From Roseburia sp. (GTDB lineage: Bacteria; Bacillota; Clostridia; Lachnospirales; Lachnospiraceae), in assembly GCA_023667765.1 (NCBI GenBank), contig JAMOZS010000007.1:1-63658 (forward strand): DNA of 63,658 nucleotides. Direction: 5' to 3'. The notes under the pieces are model-generated. The model worked only from the letters and a program-made list of their open reading frames with translations, was not told the DNA's origin and did no database searches. Both the position numbers and the translations under genes were made by a program. Of the stretch, positions 28,001 to 36,993 are shown piece by piece. The number at the start of each line of letters is the position of its first letter. The stretch's first letter is position 1.

Positions 28001-29077
28001 ATGGGAAAGCAGAGCTTAGGAAAGGCCAGCGTAAGGCTGGAGGAGCCGGTATACATTTTGGACAGCGCCAGTATTGTGGGGACGAAGGAAGGGCAGGGGC
28101 CTCTGGGGGAGCTGTTTGATATGGTCGGTGAGGAGGATATGTTCGGCTGTAACACCTGGGAGGAGGCGGAGAGTAATCTGCAGAAGGATGCGGTATATTT
28201 GGCCTTGGGGAAGGCCGGACTGAAGCCGGAGGACGTCTCCTTTATTTTTGCGGGAGATTTGCTGGGACAGTCCATAGCGACCTCCTTTGGAATAGCTTCG
28301 TACCAGATTCCCCTCCTGGGCGTTTATGGGGCCTGTTCCACCTGCGGCGAGTCACTGGCGTTGGGGGCCATGAGCATTGCCGGCGGTTTTGCGGATAAGG
28401 TAGTATGTGTTACCTCCAGTCATTTTGCCAGTGCGGAAAAGGAATTCCGTTTTCCCTTGGAATACGGCAGTCAGAGACCGCTGTCCGCCACCTGGACTGT
28501 GACCGGAAGCGGCGCCTTTGTGCTGGGAGGAAGAGAGGAGGCCGGAGAAGGCTGCACAAGTGAGAGGAAGGCTCCGCGAGCCTGCATTCAAGGGATGACC
28601 GTAGGTAAAATTGTGGATTTTGGTTTGAAAGATTCTATGAATATGGGAGCTTGTATGGCGCCGGCTGCAGCCTCTACGCTGGAGCAGCACTTTATTGACT
28701 GGAATCGTAAGCCTGAGGATTATGACAAGATTATCACGGGAGATTTGGGCAGCGTAGGACAGACGGTGTTGCTTGATTTGTTGCGGGAAAAGGGCTATGA
28801 TATATCCGCCCGGCATATGGACTGTGGAATTGAGATATTTGATGCCAGAGAGCAGGATACCCACGCAGGCGGCAGCGGCTGCGGCTGTAGCGCAGTTACG
28901 TTATCCGCTTATATTTTAAAGCAGCTGGAGGAGGGGAATTGGGAGCGCGTGTTGTTTATGCCCACAGGAGCGCTGCTTTCCAAAACCAGCTTTAACGAGG
29001 GAAAAAGTGTGCCGGGAATCGCTCATGCGCTGGTGCTGGAGAAAATATCCCTTGAAAAGTCCGAGTCATATTGTTAA
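28001..29077 (+). CDS. spoVAD: Stage V sporulation protein AD (block A copy)
   Basis: Thiolase-fold protein that binds dipicolinic acid in the SpoVA complex. 358 aa. Family segments VYILDSASIVGTKEGQGPLG, GVYGACSTCGESLALGAM, SATWTVTGSGAFVLG and DTHAGGSGCGCSAVTLSAY are visible. Compared with the second copy (341 aa) it carries about 17 extra residues (GREEAGEGCTSERKAPRA region, about 180-197). A forespore promoter is expected; no convincing SigG box was identified. It is separated from spoVAC by 18 kb. Confidence 0.95.
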   Translation: MGKQSLGKASVRLEEPVYILDSASIVGTKEGQGPLGELFDMVGEEDMFGCNTWEEAESNLQKDAVYLALGKAGLKPEDVSFIFAGDLLGQSIATSFGIASYQIPLLGVYGACSTCGESLALGAMSIAGGFADKVVCVTSSHFASAEKEFRFPLEYGSQRPLSATWTVTGSGAFVLGGREEAGEGCTSERKAPRACIQGMTVGKIVDFGLKDSMNMGACMAPAAASTLEQHFIDWNRKPEDYDKIITGDLGSVGQTVLLDLLREKGYDISARHMDCGIEIFDAREQDTHAGGSGCGCSAVTLSAYILKQLEEGNWERVLFMPTGALLSKTSFNEGKSVPGIAHALVLEKISLEKSESYC

Positions 29078-29111
29078 AATAGCCTTGGACATGATAACGG
29101 AGGCGATAAGG

Positions 29112-29354
29112 ATGCGCAGGATGGAATTTAAGATGGAACGCCCCGGACTTCTGGAGATTGGCCAGAAGATTACGGTGACAGAGGGGGTGCTTCCCAGCAA
29201 TTATTATTATATGATTGACCCTTCCCTGGCGATGTCGGCCAATATCCCGTTCCGCAATCGTCTGCAGAGCAGGGAAGGTGTAGTAGCCGACATTGTGGAA
29301 AAGCCCCGGGGCTTTTATGTGATGGCGGAATTTGACGAGCCGGAGGCTCTATAA
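29112..29354 (+). CDS. Conserved hypothetical protein, 80 aa (block A copy)
   Basis: Starts at ATG 29112 with GGAGG 8 bp upstream (MRRMEFKMERPGLLEIGQ). A single small beta-rich domain with VTEGVLPSNYYYMIDPSLAMSAN-type core (residues about 25-47). I do not recognise the family. A homologue with the same length and motif is at 60724, next to ridA in both blocks, so it is a real gene. No membrane segment. The stop codon lies at the edge of a palindromic repeat. Confidence 0.75.
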   Translation: MRRMEFKMERPGLLEIGQKITVTEGVLPSNYYYMIDPSLAMSANIPFRNRLQSREGVVADIVEKPRGFYVMAEFDEPEAL

Positions 29355-29386
29355 GGGAAGGACTGATTGAATCAGCGCTTCCGTAA
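29352..29386. repeat. Stop-codon palindromic repeat, copy 1
   Basis: TAAGGGAAGGACTGATT pairs imperfectly with ATCAGCGCTTCCGTAA. The first TAA is the stop codon of the 80-aa gene. The most diverged of four related copies in 29.3-35.7 kb. Confidence 0.7.
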
Positions 29387-29482
29387 ACGCCGGATGATTG
29401 GAAAGAACGGGATTCTGAACAGTCCTGACCTCCAAAGGATAAATACACAGTGTGAAAAAGCGCACGGAAAAGAGGAAAATCT

Positions 29483-29857
29483 ATGTTAAAAAAGATTGCA
29501 ACAGATAAGGCGCCTGCAGCGATAGGCCCTTATTCTCAGGGAATTATCACAGGGAATTTGTTTTTTGCATCGGGTCAGATTGCCCTTTTGCCGCAAACCG
29601 GTGAGATTGAGGGAGAGGATATCACGGCTCAGACCAGACAGGTCATGAAGAATATCGAAGCGCTTCTTCAGGCTGCGGGAACAGATTTTACAAGGGTGGT
29701 AAAGACTACCTGCTTTTTGGCTGACATGGATGATTTTGCCGCCTTTAATGAGATATATGCCCAATATTTTACCGAGAAGCCTGCAAGGAGCTGCGTGGCG
29801 GTAAAGACGCTGCCGAAGAATGTATTATGCGAGGTAGAGGTCATTGCAGAAATCTAA
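29483..29857 (+). CDS. ridA: RidA family enamine/imine deaminase (block A copy)
   Basis: 124 aa, cytoplasmic YjgF/YER057c/UK114 fold; hydrolyses reactive 2-aminoacrylate-type imines. Hallmarks: APAAIGPYSQGI near the N-terminus and RSCVAVKTLPKNVLCEVEVIA at the C-terminus, including the conserved Arg that binds the substrate carboxylate. A paralogue is at 60280. Stop codon TAA lies in palindromic repeat copy 2. Confidence 0.94.
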   Translation: MLKKIATDKAPAAIGPYSQGIITGNLFFASGQIALLPQTGEIEGEDITAQTRQVMKNIEALLQAAGTDFTRVVKTTCFLADMDDFAAFNEIYAQYFTEKPARSCVAVKTLPKNVLCEVEVIAEI

Positions 29858-29905
29858 GGAAGCATTGCTTCCATCAGCTCTTCCTTAGAGCCTCCGGCGG
29901 ATGTA
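29854..29905 (-). repeat. Stop-codon palindromic repeat, copy 2 with GC-rich tail
   Basis: CTAAGGAAGC at the ridA stop pairs with a matching TTCCTTAG arm at 29881-29888, then the tail GAGCCTCCGGCGGATGTA. The whole 52-bp unit is the reverse complement of copy 3 (33734-33785) with only a few mismatches. Confidence 0.85.
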
Positions 29906-30017
29906 CACGGGTTTGCATGGAATGGGCAGGAAAGCGCCGTGGAAAAACGGCGCTTTTTGCCGTGTGGCCGGTTTATGCTAATCGGATTATAAGCTATAGG
30001 CAGAGCGGAGAAGGAAT

Positions 30018-30506
30018 ATGAAGAATATCGTTTTAATCGGAATGCCTGGAGTGGGCAAAAGCACAGTGGGAGTGGTACTTGCCAAAAGGCTGGGGTATTG
30101 CTTTGTGGATTCGGATTTAGTGATTCAGGAGCGATATGGAAGGCTTTTGCATGAGTTAATTGAAGAGAAGGGCGTGGAGGGCTTTCTGGAAATCGAAAAT
30201 GAGGTGAATGCCTCCTTGAACCCGGAGAGAGCAGTAATTGCTACAGGGGGAAGCGCCATTTATGGACAGAAGGCAATGGAGCATTTGAGAAGCATTGGCA
30301 GAGTGGTATATTTAAGGCTGCCCTATATGGAAATAAGGGAAAGGCTGGGGGATTTAAACGCCAGAGGAGTGACGCTGCATCCGGGGCAGAGCCTTATGGA
30401 TTTGTACGAGGAGAGAATCCCGCTCTATGAAGCGTATGCGGATGTGGTGATAGACTGCCATGAGAAGCCGCTGCGGCAGATTGTGTTGGAAATAGCGGAA
30501 GGTTAA
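30018..30506 (+). CDS. aroK: Shikimate kinase
   Basis: 162 aa NMP-kinase fold; phosphorylates shikimate in the chorismate pathway. Walker A GMPGVGKSTVG (residues 8-18), shikimate-binding DSDLVIQERYGR with Asp32/34, and ATGGSAIY. The LID region (LGDLNARGVTL) keeps only a partial Arg pattern, so activity on shikimate is likely but not certain. ATG 30018 has GGAG 6-9 bp upstream. It has no counterpart in block B. Confidence 0.87.
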   Translation: MKNIVLIGMPGVGKSTVGVVLAKRLGYCFVDSDLVIQERYGRLLHELIEEKGVEGFLEIENEVNASLNPERAVIATGGSAIYGQKAMEHLRSIGRVVYLRLPYMEIRERLGDLNARGVTLHPGQSLMDLYEERIPLYEAYADVVIDCHEKPLRQIVLEIAEG

Positions 30507-30603
30507 AACAGAAAATACATATTTTAAACCGATTCTACAAACACTGTCTCCAAAGGCTGTGGCTGCCTTTATAGGCTTCAGTCATAGCGCAGAAGGAAGG
30601 CGC

Positions 30604-30624
30604 AGCCCGGATTTCGGGCTTTTT
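30604..30624 (+). terminator. Intrinsic terminator between aroK and spoVAE
   Basis: AGCCCG-GATTT-CGGGCT followed by TTTT; 20 bp before the spoVAE start, so spoVAE may rely on read-through or a promoter within this gap. Confidence 0.7.
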
Positions 30625-30643
30625 GACAGGAAGGGAGACGGAT

Positions 30644-31000
30644 ATGGATTATGTGAATGCTTTTTGGGTGGGCGGATTGATTTGTGCGCTGGTACAGATT
30701 CTGATGGAAAAGACGAAGATGATGCCCGGGCGCATTATGGTGCTGCTGGTAGTGACCGGCGCCGTTATCAGCGTGTTTGGGTGGTATGAGCCCTTTCAGG
30801 AGTTTGCGGGAGCGGGAGCAAGCGTTCCGCTGTTGGGCTTTGGCAATGTGCTTATGAAGGGCGTCAAAGAGGCGGTGGACCAGCAGGGGATTCTGGGCCT
30901 GTTTGCAGGAGGCTTTAAGGCAGGAGCTGTGGGAACGGCGTCAGCGTTGATTTTCGGGTATCTGGCAAGCCTTATTTTTAAGCCTAAAATGAAAAAATAG
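30644..31000 (+). CDS. spoVAE: Stage V sporulation protein AE (block A copy)
   Basis: 118-aa membrane protein with three or four hydrophobic segments; family core FWVGGLICALVQILMEKTKM and GFGNVLMKGVKEA. ATG 30644 with AAGGGAG 6 bp upstream. Part of the dipicolinic acid channel with SpoVAC and SpoVAD. It differs from the copy at 58946 at only eight positions by eye. Confidence 0.94.
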   Translation: MDYVNAFWVGGLICALVQILMEKTKMMPGRIMVLLVVTGAVISVFGWYEPFQEFAGAGASVPLLGFGNVLMKGVKEAVDQQGILGLFAGGFKAGAVGTASALIFGYLASLIFKPKMKK

Positions 31001-31013
31001 AAATGGAAGCTAC

Positions 31014-33158
31014 GTGAAGAGGAAATGTGCCATGTTGGTTTTGTGGGGAAGTCTCGCGGGACTTTTGGTTTATCTGGAATGGGTGTATCACATCAGCAGC
31101 TTTGGAATGTGGAGAAGCAATCCGGTGTATACGCTGATGCTCATAGGAGCGTGGACAGCGGCGGAGGCCCTGATAATTGGTTTGCTTAAGGGAAAAGCTA
31201 AGAAGCTGTGCTTTTACTTTTTTGTCTGGACAGCAATTCTTTGGAGCTGTGCCCAGAAGGTCTATCTGCATATTTTTAAACAGCCGCTTATGTGTGAGGC
31301 AATATGGAAGGGCGGGCAGGATGCCCTGACGAATTACTGGCGGGAGGCGCTTCTGGGCGTCTGGCAGGTACTCCCTGTCCTGATATGGATGCTTTTGCCC
31401 GGTGTGCTGATGGCGGTATGGATACAGGGGAAGAAGTGGAGGCTTGCCGCCTTTGACGGTATCCGTGTATTTCGGATGATTTTGATACTGGGCGTCTGTA
31501 TCGCGGGCAGCGTTACAACAATGCAGGTAGGGAAATATGTTCAGGCGGACTATTATGAAAACCTTCATGAATATTTTGACCCTTTGACGGTGGCGGAGGA
31601 GATGGGGGTGCTGCCCCTGTTTTGGCAAACTACCATGGACAGCGCAGCGAAGCTGACCGGCGGCCTGTGGAATAAGCTAAGCGGCAGAGAATTGGCCGGA
31701 CAGCGGCAAAGAGACAGGCTTACGGCGGTAAGGGGCACAGCGGTAGAGGCGGAGGAAGGCTCAGAATCCCAGGCTTCGGCTTCTCCGGAAGCTTCGAGGG
31801 GCTCCCGGGAACAGGCCTCTCAGGAGGCGGTTCCCGATAAGCCCGAGAAAACAAGCAATGGATGGGATATTGATTGGGGGACGCTTCATGCGCTGGCAGA
31901 TAATAAGCAGCAGATATGGCTAGCCGATTATATAGAGAGACAGGAGCCCACAGCTGTCAATGAATACACAGGCGCGTTTGAGGGTTATAATTTGATTTAT
32001 CTTACGGCGGAGGGATTTTCCCCCTATGCGGTGAGAGAGGATTTAACGCCTGTTCTGTATCGGCTGATTCATTCAGGCTTCGTATTTGACAATTATTATG
32101 TACCCCTTTGGCAAACCAGCACCAGCGACGGAGAGTATATCAACTGTACAGGCTTGATTCCGGACGGACAGTTCAGTATGCGGGAAAGCGCCGACAATGA
32201 TATGGCATTTACGCTGCCTCGCTTCTTTGAGAAGGAAGGAGCGCGCTGCCTGGCCTATCATAATAACAGCCTGTCTTATTATGGCAGATATCTGACTCAT
32301 AATAATCTGGGCTACCTGTTCAAGGGAAGCGCTCTGGGGAAGTTAAGCCGGGAGGAATGGGGAGATGCTGTCTTTGAGATGGAGCATCCGGAGGCCTGGC
32401 CTGCCTCGGATTTGGAGATGCTGCAGGCGACGACGGGAGATTACATAGGGCAGGAGCCTTTTCATGTGTATTATATGACGGTTTCGGGTCATATGAATTA
32501 TAATTTTACGGGGAATGCCATGTCCGCCAAAAATCGGGAGGCGGTAGCGGATTTAGAGCTTTCGGAAAATGCCAGAGCATATATTGCCTGTAATATAGAA
32601 TTGGATAAGGCATTGGAATATCTGTTGGAGGAGCTTGAAAATGCGGGGATTCTGGAGCATACGGTTATCTGTCTGAGCGCGGACCATTATCCCTATGCCA
32701 TGACCTCTGAGCAGTATCGGGAGCTGGCCGGCAGGGATTTGTCGGGAGGTATGGATTTGTATCGAAATAATCTGATACTTTGGAATGCCGCTATGGAGGA
32801 GCCGGTACATGTGACAAAGGCTTGCGGCTCCATGGATTTGGTGCCCACGCTTCTGAATCTGTTCGGCTTTGACTTTGACTCCCGCATGTATGCGGGAAGG
32901 GATATCTTTTCCGATACGGAGGGACTGGTGATTTTTAACGACCGTAGCTTCGTGAGTGACGGCTGCATTTATAAGCGTAAGACAAAGGAAACGATTTGGC
33001 TGAGGGATGCAGAGGGGAATTATCTTGTGCCAAAGGAGGAGCAGGAGAGCTATCTGGAACGACTGAAAACGGAAGTGAAGCAGCGCTATCAGTTCAGCGC
33101 TTATGTGCTGGAGGAGGATTACTACGCAGATGTAAGGGCAGCGTTGAGAGAAGGATGA
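31014..33158 (+). CDS. LTA-synthase-like phosphoglycerol transferase / sulfatase
   Basis: 714 aa. Five N-terminal membrane helices (residues about 5-175), a low-complexity Glu/Ser/Ala linker (about 235-290), then an extracellular alkaline-phosphatase-fold domain (about 310-690). The nucleophile motif is QTSTSDGEY with Thr370, like LtaS KTSDSEF; metal ligands include YLTAEGF and LSADHYPY, and VSGHMNY is typical. Likely transfers glycerol phosphate to a glycolipid or another surface polymer. Start GTG 31014 (14 bp after spoVAE) or ATG 31032, which has AGAGGAA upstream. Absent from block B. Confidence 0.85.
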   Translation: MKRKCAMLVLWGSLAGLLVYLEWVYHISSFGMWRSNPVYTLMLIGAWTAAEALIIGLLKGKAKKLCFYFFVWTAILWSCAQKVYLHIFKQPLMCEAIWKGGQDALTNYWREALLGVWQVLPVLIWMLLPGVLMAVWIQGKKWRLAAFDGIRVFRMILILGVCIAGSVTTMQVGKYVQADYYENLHEYFDPLTVAEEMGVLPLFWQTTMDSAAKLTGGLWNKLSGRELAGQRQRDRLTAVRGTAVEAEEGSESQASASPEASRGSREQASQEAVPDKPEKTSNGWDIDWGTLHALADNKQQIWLADYIERQEPTAVNEYTGAFEGYNLIYLTAEGFSPYAVREDLTPVLYRLIHSGFVFDNYYVPLWQTSTSDGEYINCTGLIPDGQFSMRESADNDMAFTLPRFFEKEGARCLAYHNNSLSYYGRYLTHNNLGYLFKGSALGKLSREEWGDAVFEMEHPEAWPASDLEMLQATTGDYIGQEPFHVYYMTVSGHMNYNFTGNAMSAKNREAVADLELSENARAYIACNIELDKALEYLLEELENAGILEHTVICLSADHYPYAMTSEQYRELAGRDLSGGMDLYRNNLILWNAAMEEPVHVTKACGSMDLVPTLLNLFGFDFDSRMYAGRDIFSDTEGLVIFNDRSFVSDGCIYKRKTKETIWLRDAEGNYLVPKEEQESYLERLKTEVKQRYQFSAYVLEEDYYADVRAALREG

Positions 33159-33181
33159 GGAATCGGAAGGCAGATTGTCTG

Positions 33182-33682
33182 CTACAGCATCTCGTAAGGT
33201 ATATTTTTCATAGACAGGTATTTCGCCAGATTTCTGTCCCAGATGACGTCTGCCGTCTTGTCCATGACAAAGGTTTCATAGGAGGAGCCTGTGGTCAGGA
33301 TGGCTTTACTGCCGTCATATTTAACGGTGAGTACCAGAGATTTCAGCCGGATGTCTGCGGGATTCAGCTTTTCTTTTTCCAGTAAGGCCTTCGTCTGTTC
33401 CGGTTTTAATAAGAATACAAATTTGAAGTACAGGGGGGTGTGTCTGCCTTTTATCAGGTCGAAGCACAGCCCCTTTAATTCGCTCCAGGGCTGCAGTTCG
33501 TAAGGAAGTCTGTCGGGGGTGCGCTCTGCCATGGGATAAAATTCTGCATTGATATGTCCGTCAATCGTGTAAGTATTGGCGGTACTGACAGTTGCTTCCT
33601 CCAGAAGAAAGATATCGAAGGTATCGCCGGCAAGCAGCTGATTCATAAATGGTTTCATGGCTGTAATTTGTAATGCTAACAT
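33182..33682 (-). CDS. DUF5721 family protein (block A copy)
   Basis: 166 aa, soluble, starts MLALQITAMKPFMNQLLAGD. I recognise it as the short Lachnospiraceae family usually called DUF5721; function unknown. The core YTIDGHINAEFYP and LPYELQPWSELKGLCFDLIKG is shared with the copy at 58424. It converges on the sulfatase gene (23-bp gap). Confidence 0.75.
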   Translation of the reverse strand: MLALQITAMKPFMNQLLAGDTFDIFLLEEATVSTANTYTIDGHINAEFYPMAERTPDRLPYELQPWSELKGLCFDLIKGRHTPLYFKFVFLLKPEQTKALLEKEKLNPADIRLKSLVLTVKYDGSKAILTTGSSYETFVMDKTADVIWDRNLAKYLSMKNIPYEML

Positions 33683-33733
33683 AATATGCCCCGTTTCTTT
33701 CAGGATTTATTTTTATGGCGGTCTGTATGCGCA

Positions 33734-33785
33734 TACATCCGCCGGAGGCTCTAGGGAAGGGCTGATGGAAGCAGCGCTTCCTTAG
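33734..33785 (+). repeat. Stop-codon palindromic repeat, copy 3 with GC-rich tail
   Basis: TACATCCGCCGGAGGCTCTA followed by the palindrome, ending TTCCTTAG. In the minus direction its TAAGGAAGC edge supplies the stop codon of the LytTR gene (33782-33784). Inverted relative to copy 2; the two flank aroK-spoVAE-sulfatase-DUF5721. Confidence 0.85.
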
Positions 33786-34489
33786 GTATGGTATTTTGCG
33801 TACATTTCTTTGGCATAGGCGGCGCAGCTGCGGGAAAGAGAGAAGGTTCTGCCGTCGCACATGCGGACTCTTCCCAGAGGAAAGCTCTCCAGATAGCGAC
33901 AGTTAATAATAGTTTTTGCGTTGGGAGCCAGAAAGCTTTCGTGTTTTTCCCATTGATAATACAGATTGACTATCTCTGTGCGCATCTGAAAGATACGGCC
34001 CTCTGTCAGGGTGAGCTCTACTATGCGGCCTTTGCTCACGGCGTAAAGGATATCCTGCTCGTTGACATAGATGGTATTGTTTTCGTCCCGAAGCTCAATC
34101 AGAGAGGGAGCCTGCCCTATAAGCTGCTGGGCATAATCCAGACTGGCGGACAACTCAGCTGTTCTGATGGGTTTATCGAGAAAGGTGACATTTTCAGGAA
34201 AGCTCTGCCTGCGGTAATCGATATCGGAGCAACACAGGATAATAGGCGCTTCAATGCCTTTGGCTGTCAGGGAGGCGACTATTTCGGATACCGTGATGTT
34301 TTCGGTTTTGCAGATATCAATATAAAAGACGTCATATTGCCTCGGATTGGCCAGCATGGCTTCGGCGTTCCCAAAGGAGTCCGCATAAAGGATGCCTGTA
34401 GATGAGGCTCTCTTATCCGATTCTCTTTTTAGCAGCCGCTCCATTTGTTTACGGTCGGCTATATTATCATCACAGATTGCAATGTGCAT
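33782..34489 (-). CDS. LytTR-family response regulator (orphan)
   Basis: 235 aa. Receiver domain: AICDDNIADRKQME with the acidic pair, phospho-acceptor Asp in DVFYIDICKTENI, and Lys in FLDKPI. LytTR DNA-binding domain from about residue 130 (NNTIYVNEQDILYAVSKGRIVEL...INCRYLESFPLGRVRMCDGR, split). I chose the ATG at 34489 (MHIAICDD), 10 bp after AGGAG, over a GTG only 1 bp from it. No histidine kinase is adjacent. Possible targets include surface or peptide genes nearby, but this is not shown. Confidence 0.9.
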   Translation of the reverse strand: MHIAICDDNIADRKQMERLLKRESDKRASSTGILYADSFGNAEAMLANPRQYDVFYIDICKTENITVSEIVASLTAKGIEAPIILCCSDIDYRRQSFPENVTFLDKPIRTAELSASLDYAQQLIGQAPSLIELRDENNTIYVNEQDILYAVSKGRIVELTLTEGRIFQMRTEIVNLYYQWEKHESFLAPNAKTIINCRYLESFPLGRVRMCDGRTFSLSRSCAAYAKEMYAKYHT

Positions 34490-34586
34490 GATGGTCACTC
34501 TCCTGTATGCATCCCTATTGGCAATTTACCCCGGGGTCTGTCCCTTTTGCAGGATTCATTGCCTATGGGGACATTGTATCACAATT

Positions 34587-34868
34587 TCAGAAGGTCTGCG
34601 ATAGTTTTTTACAGCAGACGAGTAGCAGGACAGCCTGTATGATTAGAATGGCCGGCATGCCGTATTTGAAATACCAGTGTCTGGTCTTATGGCGGAAGGT
34701 CTGCATGCCCAGGATGGCTCCGATGCTGCCGCCGGCCAGAGCCCATCCGAACAGAGCGGCTTCCGAGATGCGAAAGGCATGTCTGATGGCCCTGCGCTTA
34801 TCTATGCCCATCAGGGCGAAAGCGATACTGTTTACAAGTATCAGATAGATTATGATAAAGTATTCCAT
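34587..34868 (-). CDS. DUF1294 membrane protein (block A copy)
   Basis: 93 aa with two or three membrane segments; family motif MGIDKRRAIRHAFRISEAAL and MQTFRHKTRHWYFKYGMP. The start ATG at 34868 has AAAGGAG 4 bp upstream; a longer frame to 34922 lacks a ribosome site. Function unknown. The copy at 62479 sits next to argG in block B. Confidence 0.88.
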   Translation of the reverse strand: MEYFIIIYLILVNSIAFALMGIDKRRAIRHAFRISEAALFGWALAGGSIGAILGMQTFRHKTRHWYFKYGMPAILIIQAVLLLVCCKKLSQTF

Positions 34869-35082
34869 AAAACTCCTTTCCGGCAGATGATTCACAGTAT
34901 AACATACTTTGGAACATTCCACAAGAAAAGAGGGATGGCGAAAGTAGATAGGTTTTAGAAATTTAGATACTGACAGTTAATTGAAAAACACGATTCTTTT
35001 TGGTAAGATTGATTCGGATAAGTTCCAGGAAAAGGCTGTAGCGGCATAGAGAAATGTCTATGGGAGAGGAGAGGATAGAGAA

Positions 35083-35607
35083 ATGATTTATTATTCAGAG
35101 GAAGAGATTACAATACGCAATATGGAGCCTTCGGATGCAGCGGTAATTACCGGGGAGGAGCTTGCGCAGGGTTGGGAGGCAACGATAGATAAATATGAGA
35201 TGCGGCTCAGACATCAGGAGGAAGGACGCGCCGTGTCGCTGGTAGCGGAGTACAATGGAAAACTGGCCGGATATATTAATATCTATTTGAAGGCGCTGGA
35301 CGGGGCGTTTATGGACAAAGGATATCCGGAAATCGTAGATTTTGGAGTACTTATAAAATACCGAAACCACGGAGTTGGTACGAAGCTGATGGATGTTGCG
35401 GAGCAGATTGCATCGGAATACTCGGATACGGTGTGCCTTGGCGTGGGACTGCATTCCGGGTATGGCAGCGCACAGCGTATGTATATTAAAAGGGGTTATA
35501 TTCCAGATGGCAGCGGCGTGTGGTTTCACAATTCTGTCTGTGGGCAATATGAGACTTGCTGCAATGATGACGACCTCGTGCTGTGGCTTTCCAAGGAGGT
35601 AGTTTAA
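35083..35607 (+). CDS. GNAT family N-acetyltransferase
   Basis: 174 aa. The acetyl-CoA-binding motif A is IKYRNHGVGTKLMDVAEQIA (residues about 87-106), preceded by strand VDFGVL. N-terminus ITIRNMEPSDAAVITGEE is typical of GNAT enzymes; C-terminal YGSAQRMYIKRGYIPDG closes the fold. Substrate unknown. ATG 35083 has GGAGAGGA upstream. Confidence 0.87.
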   Translation: MIYYSEEEITIRNMEPSDAAVITGEELAQGWEATIDKYEMRLRHQEEGRAVSLVAEYNGKLAGYINIYLKALDGAFMDKGYPEIVDFGVLIKYRNHGVGTKLMDVAEQIASEYSDTVCLGVGLHSGYGSAQRMYIKRGYIPDGSGVWFHNSVCGQYETCCNDDDLVLWLSKEVV

Positions 35608-35650
35608 GTATTCCGGCACCGGAGTTTTGTTTGACGCAACCGGATAAAAT

Positions 35651-35683
35651 CCCCCGGCAGGTAATACACTATCCTGCCGGGGG
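35651..35683 (+). terminator. Strong hairpin between convergent GNAT and argG genes
   Basis: Perfect 11-bp stem CCCCCGGCAGG/CCTGCCGGGGG with an 11-nt loop; no T-run on the plus strand. It abuts palindromic repeat copy 4. Probably a transcript end for GNAT. Confidence 0.6.
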
Positions 35684-35685
35684 CT

Positions 35686-35720
35686 CTAGGGAAGAGCTGA
35701 TTTAATCAGTGCTTCCTTAG
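35686..35720 (+). repeat. Stop-codon palindromic repeat, copy 4
   Basis: CTAGGGAAGAGCTGATT and AATCAGTGCTTCCTTAG form an almost perfect palindrome. In the minus direction TAAGGAAGC supplies the argG stop codon (35717-35719). Confidence 0.85.
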
Positions 35721-36940
35721 ATTAATTTAATGCCCTGTTCGCTCATCTTCATTGCCCTTACCTTGCTGGACAATCCGAACAGATTGATGAAGCCTTCCGC
35801 ATCATGATGGTCATATAAATCACCGGTGGTGAAGGAAGCGATGCTCTCGTTGTACAGCGTGTAGGGAGAGGTGGTGCCGGCCTTGATGATGTTGCCCTTG
35901 TAGAGCTTGAATTTCACCTCGCCGGTAACATACTCCTGGGTCTTTTCAATGAAAGCCTGTTCCGCTTCGCGGAGAGGGGTAAACCATTTGCCCTCGTAGA
36001 CAAGGCTTGCAAAGCGGCTGCCGATTTCTTTTTTCATAGCATAGGTGTCACGGTCTAAAATTAATTCCTCCAGCTGCTGGTGGGCTTCCATCAGAATAGT
36101 GCCGCCAGGGGTCTCATAAACGCCCCGGGACTTCATGCCTACCACGCGGTTCTCTACAATATCCACAATACCGATGCCGTGTTTGCCGCCCAGCTCATTC
36201 AAGGTATGGATAATATCAGAAACCTTCATCTCCTTGCCGTTTACAGAAGTGGGCACACCCTTTTCAAAGGTCATGGTCACGTATTCGCCTTCTTCGGGGG
36301 CCTTCTCGGGGGTGGTACCCAATACTAACAGATGCTCAAAATTAGGCTCGTTTGCAGGGTCCTCCAGCTCCAGTCCCTCATGGCTGATATGCCAGATGTT
36401 GCGGTCGCGGCTGTAGGAAGAATCCGCGGAGAAAGGCAGGTCGATGCCATGCGCTTTACAATAGGCAATCTCGGACTCCCGGGAATCCATGGTCCATTTA
36501 TCATTTCTCCAGGCGGCAATAATTTTAATATCCGGAGCCAGAGCCTTGATGCCCAGCTCAAAACGAATCTGGTCGTTGCCCTTGCCGGTAGCGCCATGAC
36601 AGATAGCGGTAGCGCCCTCCTTGCGGGCGATTTCCACCAGCCTCTTCGCAATCAGAGGACGGGCCATCGAGGTGCCCAGGAGATATTTGTTCTCATAGAT
36701 GGCGTTTGCCTGTACACAGGGAACAATGTACTCGTCACAGAACTCGTCAATCACATTTTCAATGTAGAGCTTAGATGCGCCGCAGAACTTCGCACGCTCC
36801 TCTAAGCCGTCCAGCTCCTCCGCCTGGCCGCAGTCAACGCAGACGCAAATGACTTCATAATCAAAATTCTCCTTCAGCCAGGGAATGATGGCGGTGGTAT
36901 CCAGACCGCCGGAATAAGCTAAAACTACCTTTTCTTTCAT
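35717..36940 (-). CDS. argG: Argininosuccinate synthase (block A copy)
   Basis: 407 aa, usual length. Joins citrulline and aspartate using ATP in arginine synthesis; cytoplasmic tetramer. The PP-loop [15 protein letters not shown] is at the N-terminus; [15 protein letters not shown] and [13 protein letters not shown] are family signatures. No argH is adjacent. A second, nearly identical protein is encoded at the right edge of the window. Confidence 0.97.
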   Translation of the reverse strand: MKEKVVLAYSGGLDTTAIIPWLKENFDYEVICVCVDCGQAEELDGLEERAKFCGASKLYIENVIDEFCDEYIVPCVQANAIYENKYLLGTSMARPLIAKRLVEIARKEGATAICHGATGKGNDQIRFELGIKALAPDIKIIAAWRNDKWTMDSRESEIAYCKAHGIDLPFSADSSYSRDRNIWHISHEGLELEDPANEPNFEHLLVLGTTPEKAPEEGEYVTMTFEKGVPTSVNGKEMKVSDIIHTLNELGGKHGIGIVDIVENRVVGMKSRGVYETPGGTILMEAHQQLEELILDRDTYAMKKEIGSRFASLVYEGKWFTPLREAEQAFIEKTQEYVTGEVKFKLYKGNIIKAGTTSPYTLYNESIASFTTGDLYDHHDAEGFINLFGLSSKVRAMKMSEQGIKLI

Positions 36941-36993
36941 CAGTTATTTCCTCCATTTGTTATGGTATGTATGGTTTCTTTCAGTCTGAAACC

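Noticed and set aside
29352-35720. The palindromic repeats as ordinary intrinsic terminators
   Set aside because: They lack T-runs and two copies carry a shared GC-rich tail, which fits a dispersed repeat better.
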